A stretch of 64,000 bases of DNA from Chitinophagales bacterium. GTDB taxonomy: Bacteria > Bacteroidota > Bacteroidia > Chitinophagales > LD1. Below are positions 54,288-63,503 of this stretch, in pieces. The DNA lies in NCBI GenBank assembly GCA_026129525.1, contig JAHCHW010000012.1, positions 1 to 64,000 on the forward strand, written 5' to 3'. The notes below the pieces were generated by a model, which saw nothing but the letters and a program-made list of their open reading frames with translations, ran no database searches and had not been told where the DNA came from. How positions within the stretch are numbered: position 1 is the stretch's first letter; every line of letters starts with the position of its first letter. Made by a program: the position numbers and the translations under genes.

Positions 54288-55202
54288 CTATACTAATTTA
54301 CTCTTCTTACCGTTGAGGTATTCTTTGTAAGCCTCGCGCACAATACCATCACCTAAGCCAATTTTGGGAACATAAATTTTATCGGAGTTAACCAATTTCA
54401 TAATAGTGATAAAAATTTCTCCTGCCGGAACAATTACATCGGCACGGTCTGGGTTTAGGTCAAACAACTTCATACGGTCGTCATACGAGTAGCGCTTCAA
54501 CTCATCCATTATATCGTCCAGAGTTTCAAACGGGAGCGGTTTTCCGGGTTTCAGGTTTACCAACTTGGCTATTCGGTTAATGTTTCCGCCCGAACCAATC
54601 AACGTAAAGTTTTTCAGTTTACCCGACTTCAGTTTCACCCATTCTTTCAATTTTTTCCATTCGTTCTTTCCGGCTTCATTTTGCAGCATTCTAAGCGTTC
54701 CTATACTGAACGACTTGGCAGCAATAGCTTTTCCCTGCGAAAAAATGGTAATCTCGGTACTTCCTCCCCCTACATCAACAAACAAACTATTGGTAAGTAG
54801 TTTGCCGAGCGATGCGTTTTGGCTGTTGAAAATAAGATCGGCTTCGCTGTTGCCCGAAATGATTTCAATATTTACTCCTGCTGTTTCCTTTATGCGTTTA
54901 ACAATTTGCTTGCCGTTAATGGCTTCGCGCATAGCTGAAGTTGCACAGCCTTTATAGTGCAGCACATCGTTTGCCTTCATTAAATACTTAAACGCAATCA
55001 TGGTTTCAACCAAGTGAACTATTGAAACTTCAGGAATGCGATGATTGGTAAAGGCGGTTGCGCCCAAGCGAACAGGAACCCGAATAAGCGAACTCTTTTT
55101 AAAGAGCGGACCTTCGCCATTTTGCAACACATTGGCTATAAGCAACCGAACCGAGTTGGAGCCTATATCAATTGCCGCAAAACGTTTTATTTCCAAACCC
55201 AT
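54288..55202 (-). CDS. Exopolyphosphatase / pppGpp phosphatase, Ppx/GppA family
   Basis: The 304-residue protein has the ASKHA-fold signatures FAAIDIGSNSVRLLIANV near the start and FVDVGGGSTEITIF in the middle, and it is the short form without the C-terminal HD domain. Such enzymes remove phosphate from polyphosphate ends or from pppGpp; the two cannot be told apart by sequence here. It lies 31 bases after ppk1, so synthesis and breakdown of polyphosphate are probably coded together. Confidence 0.9.
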   Translation of the reverse strand: MGLEIKRFAAIDIGSNSVRLLIANVLQNGEGPLFKKSSLIRVPVRLGATAFTNHRIPEVSIVHLVETMIAFKYLMKANDVLHYKGCATSAMREAINGKQIVKRIKETAGVNIEIISGNSEADLIFNSQNASLGKLLTNSLFVDVGGGSTEITIFSQGKAIAAKSFSIGTLRMLQNEAGKNEWKKLKEWVKLKSGKLKNFTLIGSGGNINRIAKLVNLKPGKPLPFETLDDIMDELKRYSYDDRMKLFDLNPDRADVIVPAGEIFITIMKLVNSDKIYVPKIGLGDGIVREAYKEYLNGKKSKLV

Positions 55203-55233
55203 TGAATTTGGCGAAAGATAACCTTCCCTTATC

Positions 55234-57336
55234 TTAGAAAGTTAGCGGAGTTTTCAACGGGGTATATGTTAATAGTGCGGCTGAATTTTTAACCCGCAAA
55301 TAATCATAGATAGCATCTTGGGCGCGAACTTTTTGGCGCGAACCGGTAACACGGTGTTCGTTGCTTCGGCCTTCATCTACCACACGTGCTTTCATGTTGT
55401 CGCTCCACTGTATTTCCAGCATATCGCGCAACTCTTTCTGAATTTTTTTATCGTAAATGGGAACTCCGGTTTCTACACGGTAATCTAAGTTTCGCGTCAT
55501 CCAATCGGCAGATGATATAAAATACAATTCATCGCCTTTGTTGTGAAAGATGAAAACGCGCGAGTGTTCCAAAAACTTGTCAACAATGCTTATTACCTCA
55601 ATATTCTCACTCATGCCGGGCACACCGGGTATTAATGCACAAATGCCTCGGATAATAGCCCGCACTTTTACCCCCGCGCAACTTGCATCATAAAGGCGGG
55701 CAATCATGTCTTCATCCACCAAGCTGTTCATCTTCAAAAAAATCTCCGCTTTCTTACCCTGCTTTGCGCTCTGAATTTCGTTCTCAATCAACTTCATAAA
55801 TTTTTTGCGGGTGCTATGGGGCGACAACACCAAATGCTTGTATTGATGCACTTTGTAATTCTTCTCAAAAAAATCGAACATGTGCTCTACCTCTTTCGTG
55901 AGTTTTGAATCGGAGGTAAACAGTGCATCATCGGCATACACTTTCGAAGTGTTTTCGTTGTAGTTACCGGTGGTGATATTGGCATAGTGTTTAATCTTTC
56001 CGTTCTCGTTGCGGGCAATTAAACACAACTTAGAGTGAACCTTTAAGCCGGGCACTCCATATATCACTTGTATGCCTTCGTCCTGTAAATGCTGCGCCCA
56101 TTTAATGTTGGCTTCCTCATCGAACCTTGCCTGCAACTCCACAACTGCCAATACGTGTTTTCCGTTTTTTGCCGCATTAATCAGCGCGTTAATTACCATT
56201 GATTTTGTTGCAACACGGTAGAGGGTAATCTTAATGTATTTTACAGCCGGGTCAATAGCCGCTTCGCGCAGCAAATCAATAAAGTGCGAAAAGCTCTGAT
56301 ACGGATAGTGCAACATTACATCCTGTTTTTTAAGTACATCGAAGTAACTCTTATCGGGAAGCAGCAGCGGATGCATGAGCGCATTCAGTTTCGGATACGT
56401 CAAATTTTTTGCGCCAACGTTCGGGAACCTCATAAAATCTTTAAAGTTGTGATACCTGCCCCCGGGAATAACATTGTCAAAGTCTTTCAACTTCATTCGT
56501 GTTTTAATAAAGTCAAGAAAATCTTTGGGAATTTTGCTGTCGTGCACAAACCGCACCGGTTCACCTTTTTTACGGGCTTTTACGCTCTTCGAAATTTTAT
56601 CGAGAAAACTGTGAGCAATATCGTTGTCAATATCCAGCTCAGCATCGCGCGTTACTTTAATAGTGTAGGCTTCGAAACCGGTAAAGGGAAAAGCGCTGAA
56701 TACTTCGGGCAAATTGTAGCGGATTATATCATCCAGCAAAATGATATACTGGCTTTTGTTTGTCGAAGGGAGAATTAAAAACCTGTCCACCACATCGGTG
56801 GGAATTTCAGCCAGTGCATATTGCCGCGAATCGGGTTTGTTTTTTACCGAAAGTTTTATTGCCAAATAAATGGCTTTATCCTTTAACTCAGGGAACTGCT
56901 TAACCTGATTGAGCATTATAGGTACTAACGCATGGCGAACATTTTCGTGGAAAAACTGCTTTACAAACTCGCCCTGCTCGGGCGACAGTTGCTTTTCGTT
57001 AATAATAAAAATGTTGTTGCGCTTTAGTTCCTCCTGTATGTCGTTGTAAATTTCTTCGAACCACTTGCCTTGTTTAATCACAATGCGCTGTACTTCCTCC
57101 AGTATTTTTTTGGGTTTAAAATGAATGGTGGCTTTGGCGCGTTTGCCCAGCACCAGCAGGCGTTTAAGTGTAGCAATCCGCACTCTGAAAAACTCATCCT
57201 GATTGTTAGAAAAAATGCCTAGAAAACGCAATCGTTCCAACACCGGTACATTACTGTCCGATGCCTCCTGCAACACGCGCTCGTTAAACGAAAGCCAGCT
57301 TATTTCGCGGTTAATAAACTTGTATGAATTTTCCAT
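55234..57336 (-). CDS. ppk1: Polyphosphate kinase 1
   Basis: PPK1 makes polyphosphate from ATP reversibly at the inner membrane. The 700-residue sequence starts with the N-terminal domain NREISWLSFNERVLQEA. It carries the two phospholipase-D-like catalytic regions: the phosphohistidine segment GLKVHSKLCLI and FIFHNKGDELYFISSADWMTRNLD. Length is typical. A 14-base stretch near its 3' end (55333-55346, TTGGCGCGAACCGG) is identical to the core of the 42-bp minisatellite. Confidence 0.95.
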   Translation of the reverse strand: MENSYKFINREISWLSFNERVLQEASDSNVPVLERLRFLGIFSNNQDEFFRVRIATLKRLLVLGKRAKATIHFKPKKILEEVQRIVIKQGKWFEEIYNDIQEELKRNNIFIINEKQLSPEQGEFVKQFFHENVRHALVPIMLNQVKQFPELKDKAIYLAIKLSVKNKPDSRQYALAEIPTDVVDRFLILPSTNKSQYIILLDDIIRYNLPEVFSAFPFTGFEAYTIKVTRDAELDIDNDIAHSFLDKISKSVKARKKGEPVRFVHDSKIPKDFLDFIKTRMKLKDFDNVIPGGRYHNFKDFMRFPNVGAKNLTYPKLNALMHPLLLPDKSYFDVLKKQDVMLHYPYQSFSHFIDLLREAAIDPAVKYIKITLYRVATKSMVINALINAAKNGKHVLAVVELQARFDEEANIKWAQHLQDEGIQVIYGVPGLKVHSKLCLIARNENGKIKHYANITTGNYNENTSKVYADDALFTSDSKLTKEVEHMFDFFEKNYKVHQYKHLVLSPHSTRKKFMKLIENEIQSAKQGKKAEIFLKMNSLVDEDMIARLYDASCAGVKVRAIIRGICALIPGVPGMSENIEVISIVDKFLEHSRVFIFHNKGDELYFISSADWMTRNLDYRVETGVPIYDKKIQKELRDMLEIQWSDNMKARVVDEGRSNEHRVTGSRQKVRAQDAIYDYLRVKNSAALLTYTPLKTPLTF

Positions 57337-57434
57337 AAAATACCGTCAAACCCGATTCAAGGCTAATTTGGGTCAGGTCTAATATAGAATAAAGCAGTTA
57401 CCTGTATGGCTGGCAGTTAAGATTTAACGATAAA

Positions 57435-57563
57435 TTAAATCCATATACCGTTGGAAAGGCGGTGTTTTAAATGCCCTTTGCAATCACGCTTTACGGCACA
57501 CGACTGGCAGGTTAAAAGAATAGCCGCTGTTGCTACCACAAAAATTAAAAGCCATTTCCTCAT
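57435..57563 (-). CDS. Small 42-residue lipoprotein
   Basis: An ATG at 57563 opens a frame of 42 codons: a basic start (MRKW), a hydrophobic helix (LLIFVVATAAILLT), cysteines at about 19 and 22 that fit a lipobox, and a short basic tail (VKRDCKGHLKHRLSNGIWI). It looks like one of the tiny lipoproteins common in Bacteroidota; no family is named with confidence. It lies between tsaD and ppk1, 98 bases upstream of the latter. Confidence 0.6.
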   Translation of the reverse strand: MRKWLLIFVVATAAILLTCQSCAVKRDCKGHLKHRLSNGIWI

Positions 57564-57603
57564 ATTACCTTAACGGCATAAGGGAGGCAAACATTGTACA
57601 ACT

Positions 57604-58605
57604 TTACAAATAATACCGCGCCAGCGGCTCAATATCCTGCGAAGCAAAATCGCTGTTCAAATACTTATAATAACCCGTAATGGCAATCATAGCGGCATTA
57701 TCGGTGCAGTATTCAAACTTGGGGATGTAAGTTTTCCAGCCTTTGTCTTTACCGAGTAGTTCAAATCGCCTTCGCAATTCCGAGTTTGCCGAAACGCCCC
57801 CTGCCAATGCCACTTCGTTTACTCCGGTTTTAGCAACAGCTTTCTGCAACTTCTTCAACAAAATATCTACAATGGTTTTTTGTATGGCGGCACACAAGTC
57901 GTACAGGTTTTCCTGTATAAAGGCGGGATTTTTTTTCACCTCTGCCTGCAAAAAATACAACACTGAAGTTTTCAATCCGCTAAAGCTGAAATCAAGTTCC
58001 GCTACCTGCGGCTCGGGAAAGAAAAAATTTTCGGGATTGCCGTCCTTCGCATACTTATCCATAAGCGGACCGCCCGGGTAAGGCAAGCCCAGCAGCTTTG
58101 CCGTTTTATCGAATGCCTCACCGGCAGCATCGTCCAGCGTTTCGCCCAACACTTCCATTTCCAAAAAATTCTTAACCAGCACTAACTGCGTATGCCCGCC
58201 CGAAACGGTTAAACACAAAAATGGAAATGAAGGACGGTTGTCAATAAAGTGCGCCAAAATATGCGCCTGCATGTGGTTTACTTCAATAATGGGAACCTGT
58301 AAAGCCGATGCAAAAGCCTTGGCAAAACTTACACCTACCAGGAGCGAACCCATTAAACCCGGTCCGCGCGTAAAAGCTACGGCATTCACTTCATGGGCTG
58401 CAATACCGGCTTTTTTCAAAGCAGCATTCACCACCGGAACAATATTTTGCTGATGAGCACGCGAAGCCAACTCGGGCACTACTCCGCCCCACTGTTCGTG
58501 CACTTGCTGCCCCGCCACAACATTGGCAAGAATTTTGGCATCTTTGCAAACCGCGGCAGAAGTATCGTCACAGGAAGATTCAATGGCTAAAATAACAGCA
58601 CTCAC
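57604..58605 (-). CDS. tsaD: tRNA N6-adenosine threonylcarbamoyltransferase
   Basis: TsaD transfers threonylcarbamoyl to A37 of tRNAs reading ANN codons, with TsaB and TsaE. The product from the GTG at 58605 has 333 residues (MSAVILAIESSCDDTSAAV), the normal TsaD start. The metal-binding HxxxH is in NHMQAHILAH, and nucleotide-binding motifs LTVSGGHTQLVLV and LAGGVSANSELRRR are present. Reading from 58620 would add five non-homologous residues. It is divergent from tamB with 36 bases between the starts. Confidence 0.95.
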   Translation of the reverse strand: MSAVILAIESSCDDTSAAVCKDAKILANVVAGQQVHEQWGGVVPELASRAHQQNIVPVVNAALKKAGIAAHEVNAVAFTRGPGLMGSLLVGVSFAKAFASALQVPIIEVNHMQAHILAHFIDNRPSFPFLCLTVSGGHTQLVLVKNFLEMEVLGETLDDAAGEAFDKTAKLLGLPYPGGPLMDKYAKDGNPENFFFPEPQVAELDFSFSGLKTSVLYFLQAEVKKNPAFIQENLYDLCAAIQKTIVDILLKKLQKAVAKTGVNEVALAGGVSANSELRRRFELLGKDKGWKTYIPKFEYCTDNAAMIAITGYYKYLNSDFASQDIEPLARYYL

Positions 58606-58641
58606 AGTGGCGAAAATCACAAATAATTTCAGTTTCCCGCG

Positions 58642-61600
58642 TTGAACATTAAATGCAACCGCTTGGCGAAGAAAATAGTTAAACGAGTTTTATTAGTTGG
58701 GTTGCTGTTGGCGTTGGTAACAGGGGCGTTTTTCTTCGCGTTGCGTTACCCTTCATTTCAAACCTTTTTGGCACACAAAGCCGCTTCGTTTCTCTCTTCG
58801 CGTTTAGAAACTAATGTATCTATCGAAAAAGTTCGCATCTCGTTTTTTAATCGTGCCGAGTTTGACGGATTTTACATGGAAGATTTAACGCACGACACCA
58901 TGATTTATGCCGATAATCTTTCGGTGCGCTTTAAAGTGTTTGAGTTGCTTTCCAAAAAAATAATAGTGCGCGATGTAATATTAAACAACGCAAAATTCCA
59001 TTTACACCGCGATAGCACCGGTGAGCACATGAACCTTACCGATGTTTTCAGCAAACTTTCATCGGGAAAGAAAACCGATACCGCCAAAACTCCGCTCACT
59101 TGGGCAATTGATATACACAAACTGAAACTGACAAACGCGGACTTTCGTTACCGCGATGAAAAATCGCATACCAATGTAGGTGTGTATGTGCCGGTATGCG
59201 AGGTGGACTGCAAAAAACTCGATTTGCAACAATCGCTTATTGCTATACGAAAAGTTCGGATTGACAGTGCCGATGTAACCATTGAACTTACCAAACGCCA
59301 ACTGTTGCCCGACACCGACACCTTTGGCTACATTCACTTTTTGGCAAACGGTCCGCTAATTCAGTTTGATGAACTGGCGCTTACCAATTCACGTTTTAGA
59401 TTAAACGACCAAAACAGCGACAGTATTCTGCCTTTCGGAATGGACTTTAAGCACCTTGATGTTACCGGCATAAATCTGTTTGCCGAAAAAGGGAGCATAG
59501 TGAAGGATACCATTTTTGCCTCAGTAAAAATGCTTTCCGCTACCGAGCGCAGCGGGTTTACTTTAAAAAACCTGGTTACAGATGCCCGTGTTTCGGTGCA
59601 CGACATTACCCTGCAAAACTTAGATGTACGTACGCCCTACAGTCGCATCACTAATTCCCTCAGTTTTACCTACCATCACTTTCGTGCCTTTAAAGATTTC
59701 ATGAATGGCGTAACCATTCAGGCATCGCTTAACAAATCGGAAGTTTCACTCCGCGATCTCAACTACTTTGTTCGAACGTTGCATAAAGTGCAGCACAACC
59801 GCCTTATGGTAACCGGCAATATTTCGGGAAGAGTAAACAGCCTGCGCGGACGTGATATTGAAATACGAACGGCATCCTCTACATTGTTTAGGGGAAATTT
59901 TTCAACGCGCGGACTGCCGAATATTTACGAAACATCACTCAATTTAAAAGTATCTCAACTGGCAACTACAGTTGCCGACATACGAAAGATTTATCCAGGA
60001 CTAAAGATTCCGGAGAACATTGAAAAATTAGGAATTGTTACGTACAGCGGAACATTAGACGGGTTCGTTACCGATTTTGTATCGAACGGGAAACTGAATA
60101 CCGCATTAGGCACAGCAACCACCGACCTTAATTTTAAATATGACAAGCAGCGAAACAAAAGTGCCTACTCCGGCAAACTGGCGCTTAACAGTTTCGAACT
60201 CGGAAAGTTTTTTGATGATGAAAAAAACTTCGGGAAGGTTTCACTGAGCGCACAAGTAAAGGGAGGTGGGCTTACCCTCGAAAGCCTGAAGGTTGATTTA
60301 CTTGGCAATGTATCAAGCATTGTGTTGCGCGGGCACGAGTACCGCGATGTAAAGGTAAATGGTGCCGTTGTGCGAAAATCATACACCGGTAAACTGTTTG
60401 TGCGCGATGAATTTCTTGAAATGGATTTTGAAGGAAAAATTGACCTTACCGAAAAAACTCCGGAGTTCAACTTTACGGCTGCCATACACAAAGCGCAGTT
60501 GAATAAACTCAATCTTACTAAAAACAATCTCTTTGTTTCTGCTGATATAAAAGCGGACTTTACCGGAAACAAGATTGATGATCTTAATGGAACGGTTCAA
60601 ATCAACAATGTTCACTTGCGAAGAGATACCCTTGATGCGTATGTTAATTATTTTTCAGTTAGTGCCAACTTTATTGAGGAAGGGAAAAAGCAGTTGATGC
60701 TTAAATCGGAAATTGCCGAAGGCGAACTTACCGGTTACTTTACCATAAATGAGTTACCGAAAGCGCTTATCAATTTTGCAAAGCACACCTTTACCCGCAA
60801 TTACGAAGACACAACGCAAACCACTCCGCAAAATTTCAGAACCGATATACGCATTTTTAATCCGCGAACGTTGCCGCAAATTTTTGTACCCTCATTAGAA
60901 TACATTGCCGACATACGGCTTACGGGCGAATTCAACAGCATAAACAACACGCTTGACCTTACCACTTTTGTTCCTAGAGTTAAGTATGGTTCGTTCGAGT
61001 TGAAAAATTTAGACATAGATGCTCATGCGGCTAACACTGCCATTGATTTGAATACATCTATCGCAAAAGTTTTCAGTAACGACAGCCTGATGTTAGATAC
61101 CGCAGCCTTTACTGCAAAAACACAGCCTGATGGAATTGTGCAGTTCCTCGCATTAGCTTCTGATAAAAACAAATTCAATTACGGAAAACTGTATGCCAAC
61201 CTTACCCCGCTTAAAGGAAAGTCGGTACTTCGTATTGAGCCTTCCGACATAAAACTTGGCAACAACTACTGGAAATTTAACCCGAACAATGCCATTCTTA
61301 TCGAAGGACTAAAAGTAACCACCAACAACCTCCGGTTCAGTACCGATGACCAAACTGTTTACATTTCATCGTACTTAAAAAATGATACTTCTACTTGTGT
61401 AAAAATTACGCTCGACAACACAAGTATTTCCGACTTTACCGGAATTTTTACGAGTAAAATTCGCGAGTTGCAAGGCAATGTAAACGGCAAGCTTGTAGTG
61501 GAAGACGTGTTTTACAAACCGGGCGTATTTGCCGATTTGGTAGTAGATGAATTTAAACTCGGCAACGAGTTAATAGGCGATGTAAATATCGAAACCAAAT

Positions 61601-63495
61601 TAGACGATGTCGCTAAACGTATAAATGTGCTTGCAAGTATTAGAAGCATTTACAACAACGTTGAAGCAAAGGGCTATGTTTCTATTGACCCTAAAAAGCC
61701 CGAAATAAACATTGATGTGGACGGCAAGCGACTAGGAGTAAATTTTCTGAACTTCAGCTTTTTCGATAAGTATGTAAAAGATTGCCGCGGTTATGCAACC
61801 GTAAATGCAAAAGTATATGGGCTTCCATCAAAACCATTGCTAAAGGGCGAAGTTATTTTGGTGGATGATACGGTTACGGTTTCGTTCCTCAACACACGCT
61901 TTCATGTAAAAAACCAACGCGCTACCTTAGATGAACACGGCTTTAACTTCGGCAATGATTTAACGGTTTACGATGAGAAAAATAATCTTATTAAAGCATC
62001 AGGCAGAATTAATCACGAAAGTTTTAAACAGTTTGAATTAGACCTTGCCGTAAATGCTTACAACGCACAGTTCTTAAATACTACCGAAAAAATCAGTCCG
62101 TATTTTTATGGTGTAGCATACGGCACAGGCAACATAACTTTCAAAGGGCCAATCAATACACCTAAAATTGAGGCGTATGCCAAAACAGGACCGGGCACAT
62201 GGTGCAGGTTGCCGATTAAGAATACCTACGAAACAAACAAGTATTCTTTCTATCGCTTTACAAGCAAAGACACGGTGGTAGCTGCTAACCCGTTTACAAA
62301 TAACATAAAACTGAAGGGAGTGAATTTCATTCTCAAATTGGATGTAACACCCGATGCACGCATGGATATTATTCTCGATCCGGTTGCAGGCGATATTTTA
62401 ACGGGTTACGGTTCCGGAAATTTAAAAATTGAAATTCCGCAAAGCGGTAACACCACCATGTATGGTGTTTACGAAATTGAGCGAGGTAATTACCTGTTCA
62501 CCCTGCAAAGTGTGGTAAACAAACGCTTTGAGATAAACAAAGGCGGAACAGTAAATTTTACAGGCGATGTGTACAAAGCTGCACTGAACATTGATGCTAT
62601 TTATGAGCTTCGTTCATCGCTGAGTGCCCTACTCACTAACGCAATCGGCAACGATGTTTCAGCCGGAGGACAGGAAAGCCAGTTGGCATCGGCAGCTAAA
62701 AGCCGTGTGCCAATTCAGTTACTGCTTAAACTTACAGGGGTGTTAGAGAAACCGAATGTTGCTTTCGATATTAAAGCCATTGACCCCGACCCTTCCATAA
62801 AAAGCTATGTTGAACAACAACTTGCGCTCTTAAAAACAAACGAAGCTGAGTTGAACAAACAAGTATTCGGCTTGCTGGTAATGAACCGTTTTCTTCCGCA
62901 AACCAACAGCGGTACAGCTTCTATCGTTAACACCGGTTACTTAGGCGGAACAGCCGCTAACACCGTAAGCGAGTTTCTTTCTTCGCAACTTTCCAATTAC
63001 ATCAGCAATTTGCTCGATTATGCCTCGGTAAAAAATCTCGACATCAACATAGGCTACCGGCAGTACGACCAAATTGTAAATCAGCAAGGCAACACACAAG
63101 GCATTACCGACACCCGTAGAGAATTGCAGTTAGCATTGGAACAGCGCCTGTTGAACAACCGCTTAATTATAAATGCCGGAGGTAATCTCGATTTCGGCAG
63201 CAACAACATTAACGATAACGGAACAGGAACACAATCAGGCTCGCGCTCTGTTATTCCTACCGGTGATTTTCAAATTGAATATTTGCTTACGAAGGATGGA
63301 GTATGGCGCGCCAAAGCATTTAACCGCACTAACTACGATTACTTCAACTCGCGAAACAATAACCGAACAGGTATTGGTCTTTCGTACCGCAAGGAATTTG
63401 ACAAGGCTTCTGATTTGTTTCCTTCAAGAAAAAAGAAAAAGAAAAAGCCGGAAACTAAACCGCAGGCTACTGCACCTGAAAGGAAGGAGGAATAA
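58642..63495 (+). CDS. tamB: TamB-like translocation and assembly module protein
   Basis: A 1617-residue protein with an N-terminal membrane anchor (about 13-33, VKRVLLVGLLLALVTGAFFF) and a very long repetitive beta region of the AsmA/TamB type that would span the periplasm as a hydrophobic groove. The C-terminal TamB domain includes TGYGSGNLKIEIPQSGNTTMYGVYEIERGNYLFTLQSVVNKRFEINKGGTVNFTGD. Such proteins move phospholipids between membranes and help barrel insertion. The only upstream starts before the anchor are TTG codons (58642 or 58663), so the exact start is uncertain. The tail is a lysine-rich stretch ending at residue 1617. Confidence 0.9.
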   Translation: MNIKCNRLAKKIVKRVLLVGLLLALVTGAFFFALRYPSFQTFLAHKAASFLSSRLETNVSIEKVRISFFNRAEFDGFYMEDLTHDTMIYADNLSVRFKVFELLSKKIIVRDVILNNAKFHLHRDSTGEHMNLTDVFSKLSSGKKTDTAKTPLTWAIDIHKLKLTNADFRYRDEKSHTNVGVYVPVCEVDCKKLDLQQSLIAIRKVRIDSADVTIELTKRQLLPDTDTFGYIHFLANGPLIQFDELALTNSRFRLNDQNSDSILPFGMDFKHLDVTGINLFAEKGSIVKDTIFASVKMLSATERSGFTLKNLVTDARVSVHDITLQNLDVRTPYSRITNSLSFTYHHFRAFKDFMNGVTIQASLNKSEVSLRDLNYFVRTLHKVQHNRLMVTGNISGRVNSLRGRDIEIRTASSTLFRGNFSTRGLPNIYETSLNLKVSQLATTVADIRKIYPGLKIPENIEKLGIVTYSGTLDGFVTDFVSNGKLNTALGTATTDLNFKYDKQRNKSAYSGKLALNSFELGKFFDDEKNFGKVSLSAQVKGGGLTLESLKVDLLGNVSSIVLRGHEYRDVKVNGAVVRKSYTGKLFVRDEFLEMDFEGKIDLTEKTPEFNFTAAIHKAQLNKLNLTKNNLFVSADIKADFTGNKIDDLNGTVQINNVHLRRDTLDAYVNYFSVSANFIEEGKKQLMLKSEIAEGELTGYFTINELPKALINFAKHTFTRNYEDTTQTTPQNFRTDIRIFNPRTLPQIFVPSLEYIADIRLTGEFNSINNTLDLTTFVPRVKYGSFELKNLDIDAHAANTAIDLNTSIAKVFSNDSLMLDTAAFTAKTQPDGIVQFLALASDKNKFNYGKLYANLTPLKGKSVLRIEPSDIKLGNNYWKFNPNNAILIEGLKVTTNNLRFSTDDQTVYISSYLKNDTSTCVKITLDNTSISDFTGIFTSKIRELQGNVNGKLVVEDVFYKPGVFADLVVDEFKLGNELIGDVNIETKLDDVAKRINVLASIRSIYNNVEAKGYVSIDPKKPEINIDVDGKRLGVNFLNFSFFDKYVKDCRGYATVNAKVYGLPSKPLLKGEVILVDDTVTVSFLNTRFHVKNQRATLDEHGFNFGNDLTVYDEKNNLIKASGRINHESFKQFELDLAVNAYNAQFLNTTEKISPYFYGVAYGTGNITFKGPINTPKIEAYAKTGPGTWCRLPIKNTYETNKYSFYRFTSKDTVVAANPFTNNIKLKGVNFILKLDVTPDARMDIILDPVAGDILTGYGSGNLKIEIPQSGNTTMYGVYEIERGNYLFTLQSVVNKRFEINKGGTVNFTGDVYKAALNIDAIYELRSSLSALLTNAIGNDVSAGGQESQLASAAKSRVPIQLLLKLTGVLEKPNVAFDIKAIDPDPSIKSYVEQQLALLKTNEAELNKQVFGLLVMNRFLPQTNSGTASIVNTGYLGGTAANTVSEFLSSQLSNYISNLLDYASVKNLDINIGYRQYDQIVNQQGNTQGITDTRRELQLALEQRLLNNRLIINAGGNLDFGSNNINDNGTGTQSGSRSVIPTGDFQIEYLLTKDGVWRAKAFNRTNYDYFNSRNNNRTGIGLSYRKEFDKASDLFPSRKKKKKKPETKPQATAPERKEE

Positions 63496-63503
63496 AAGAT
63501 TAA

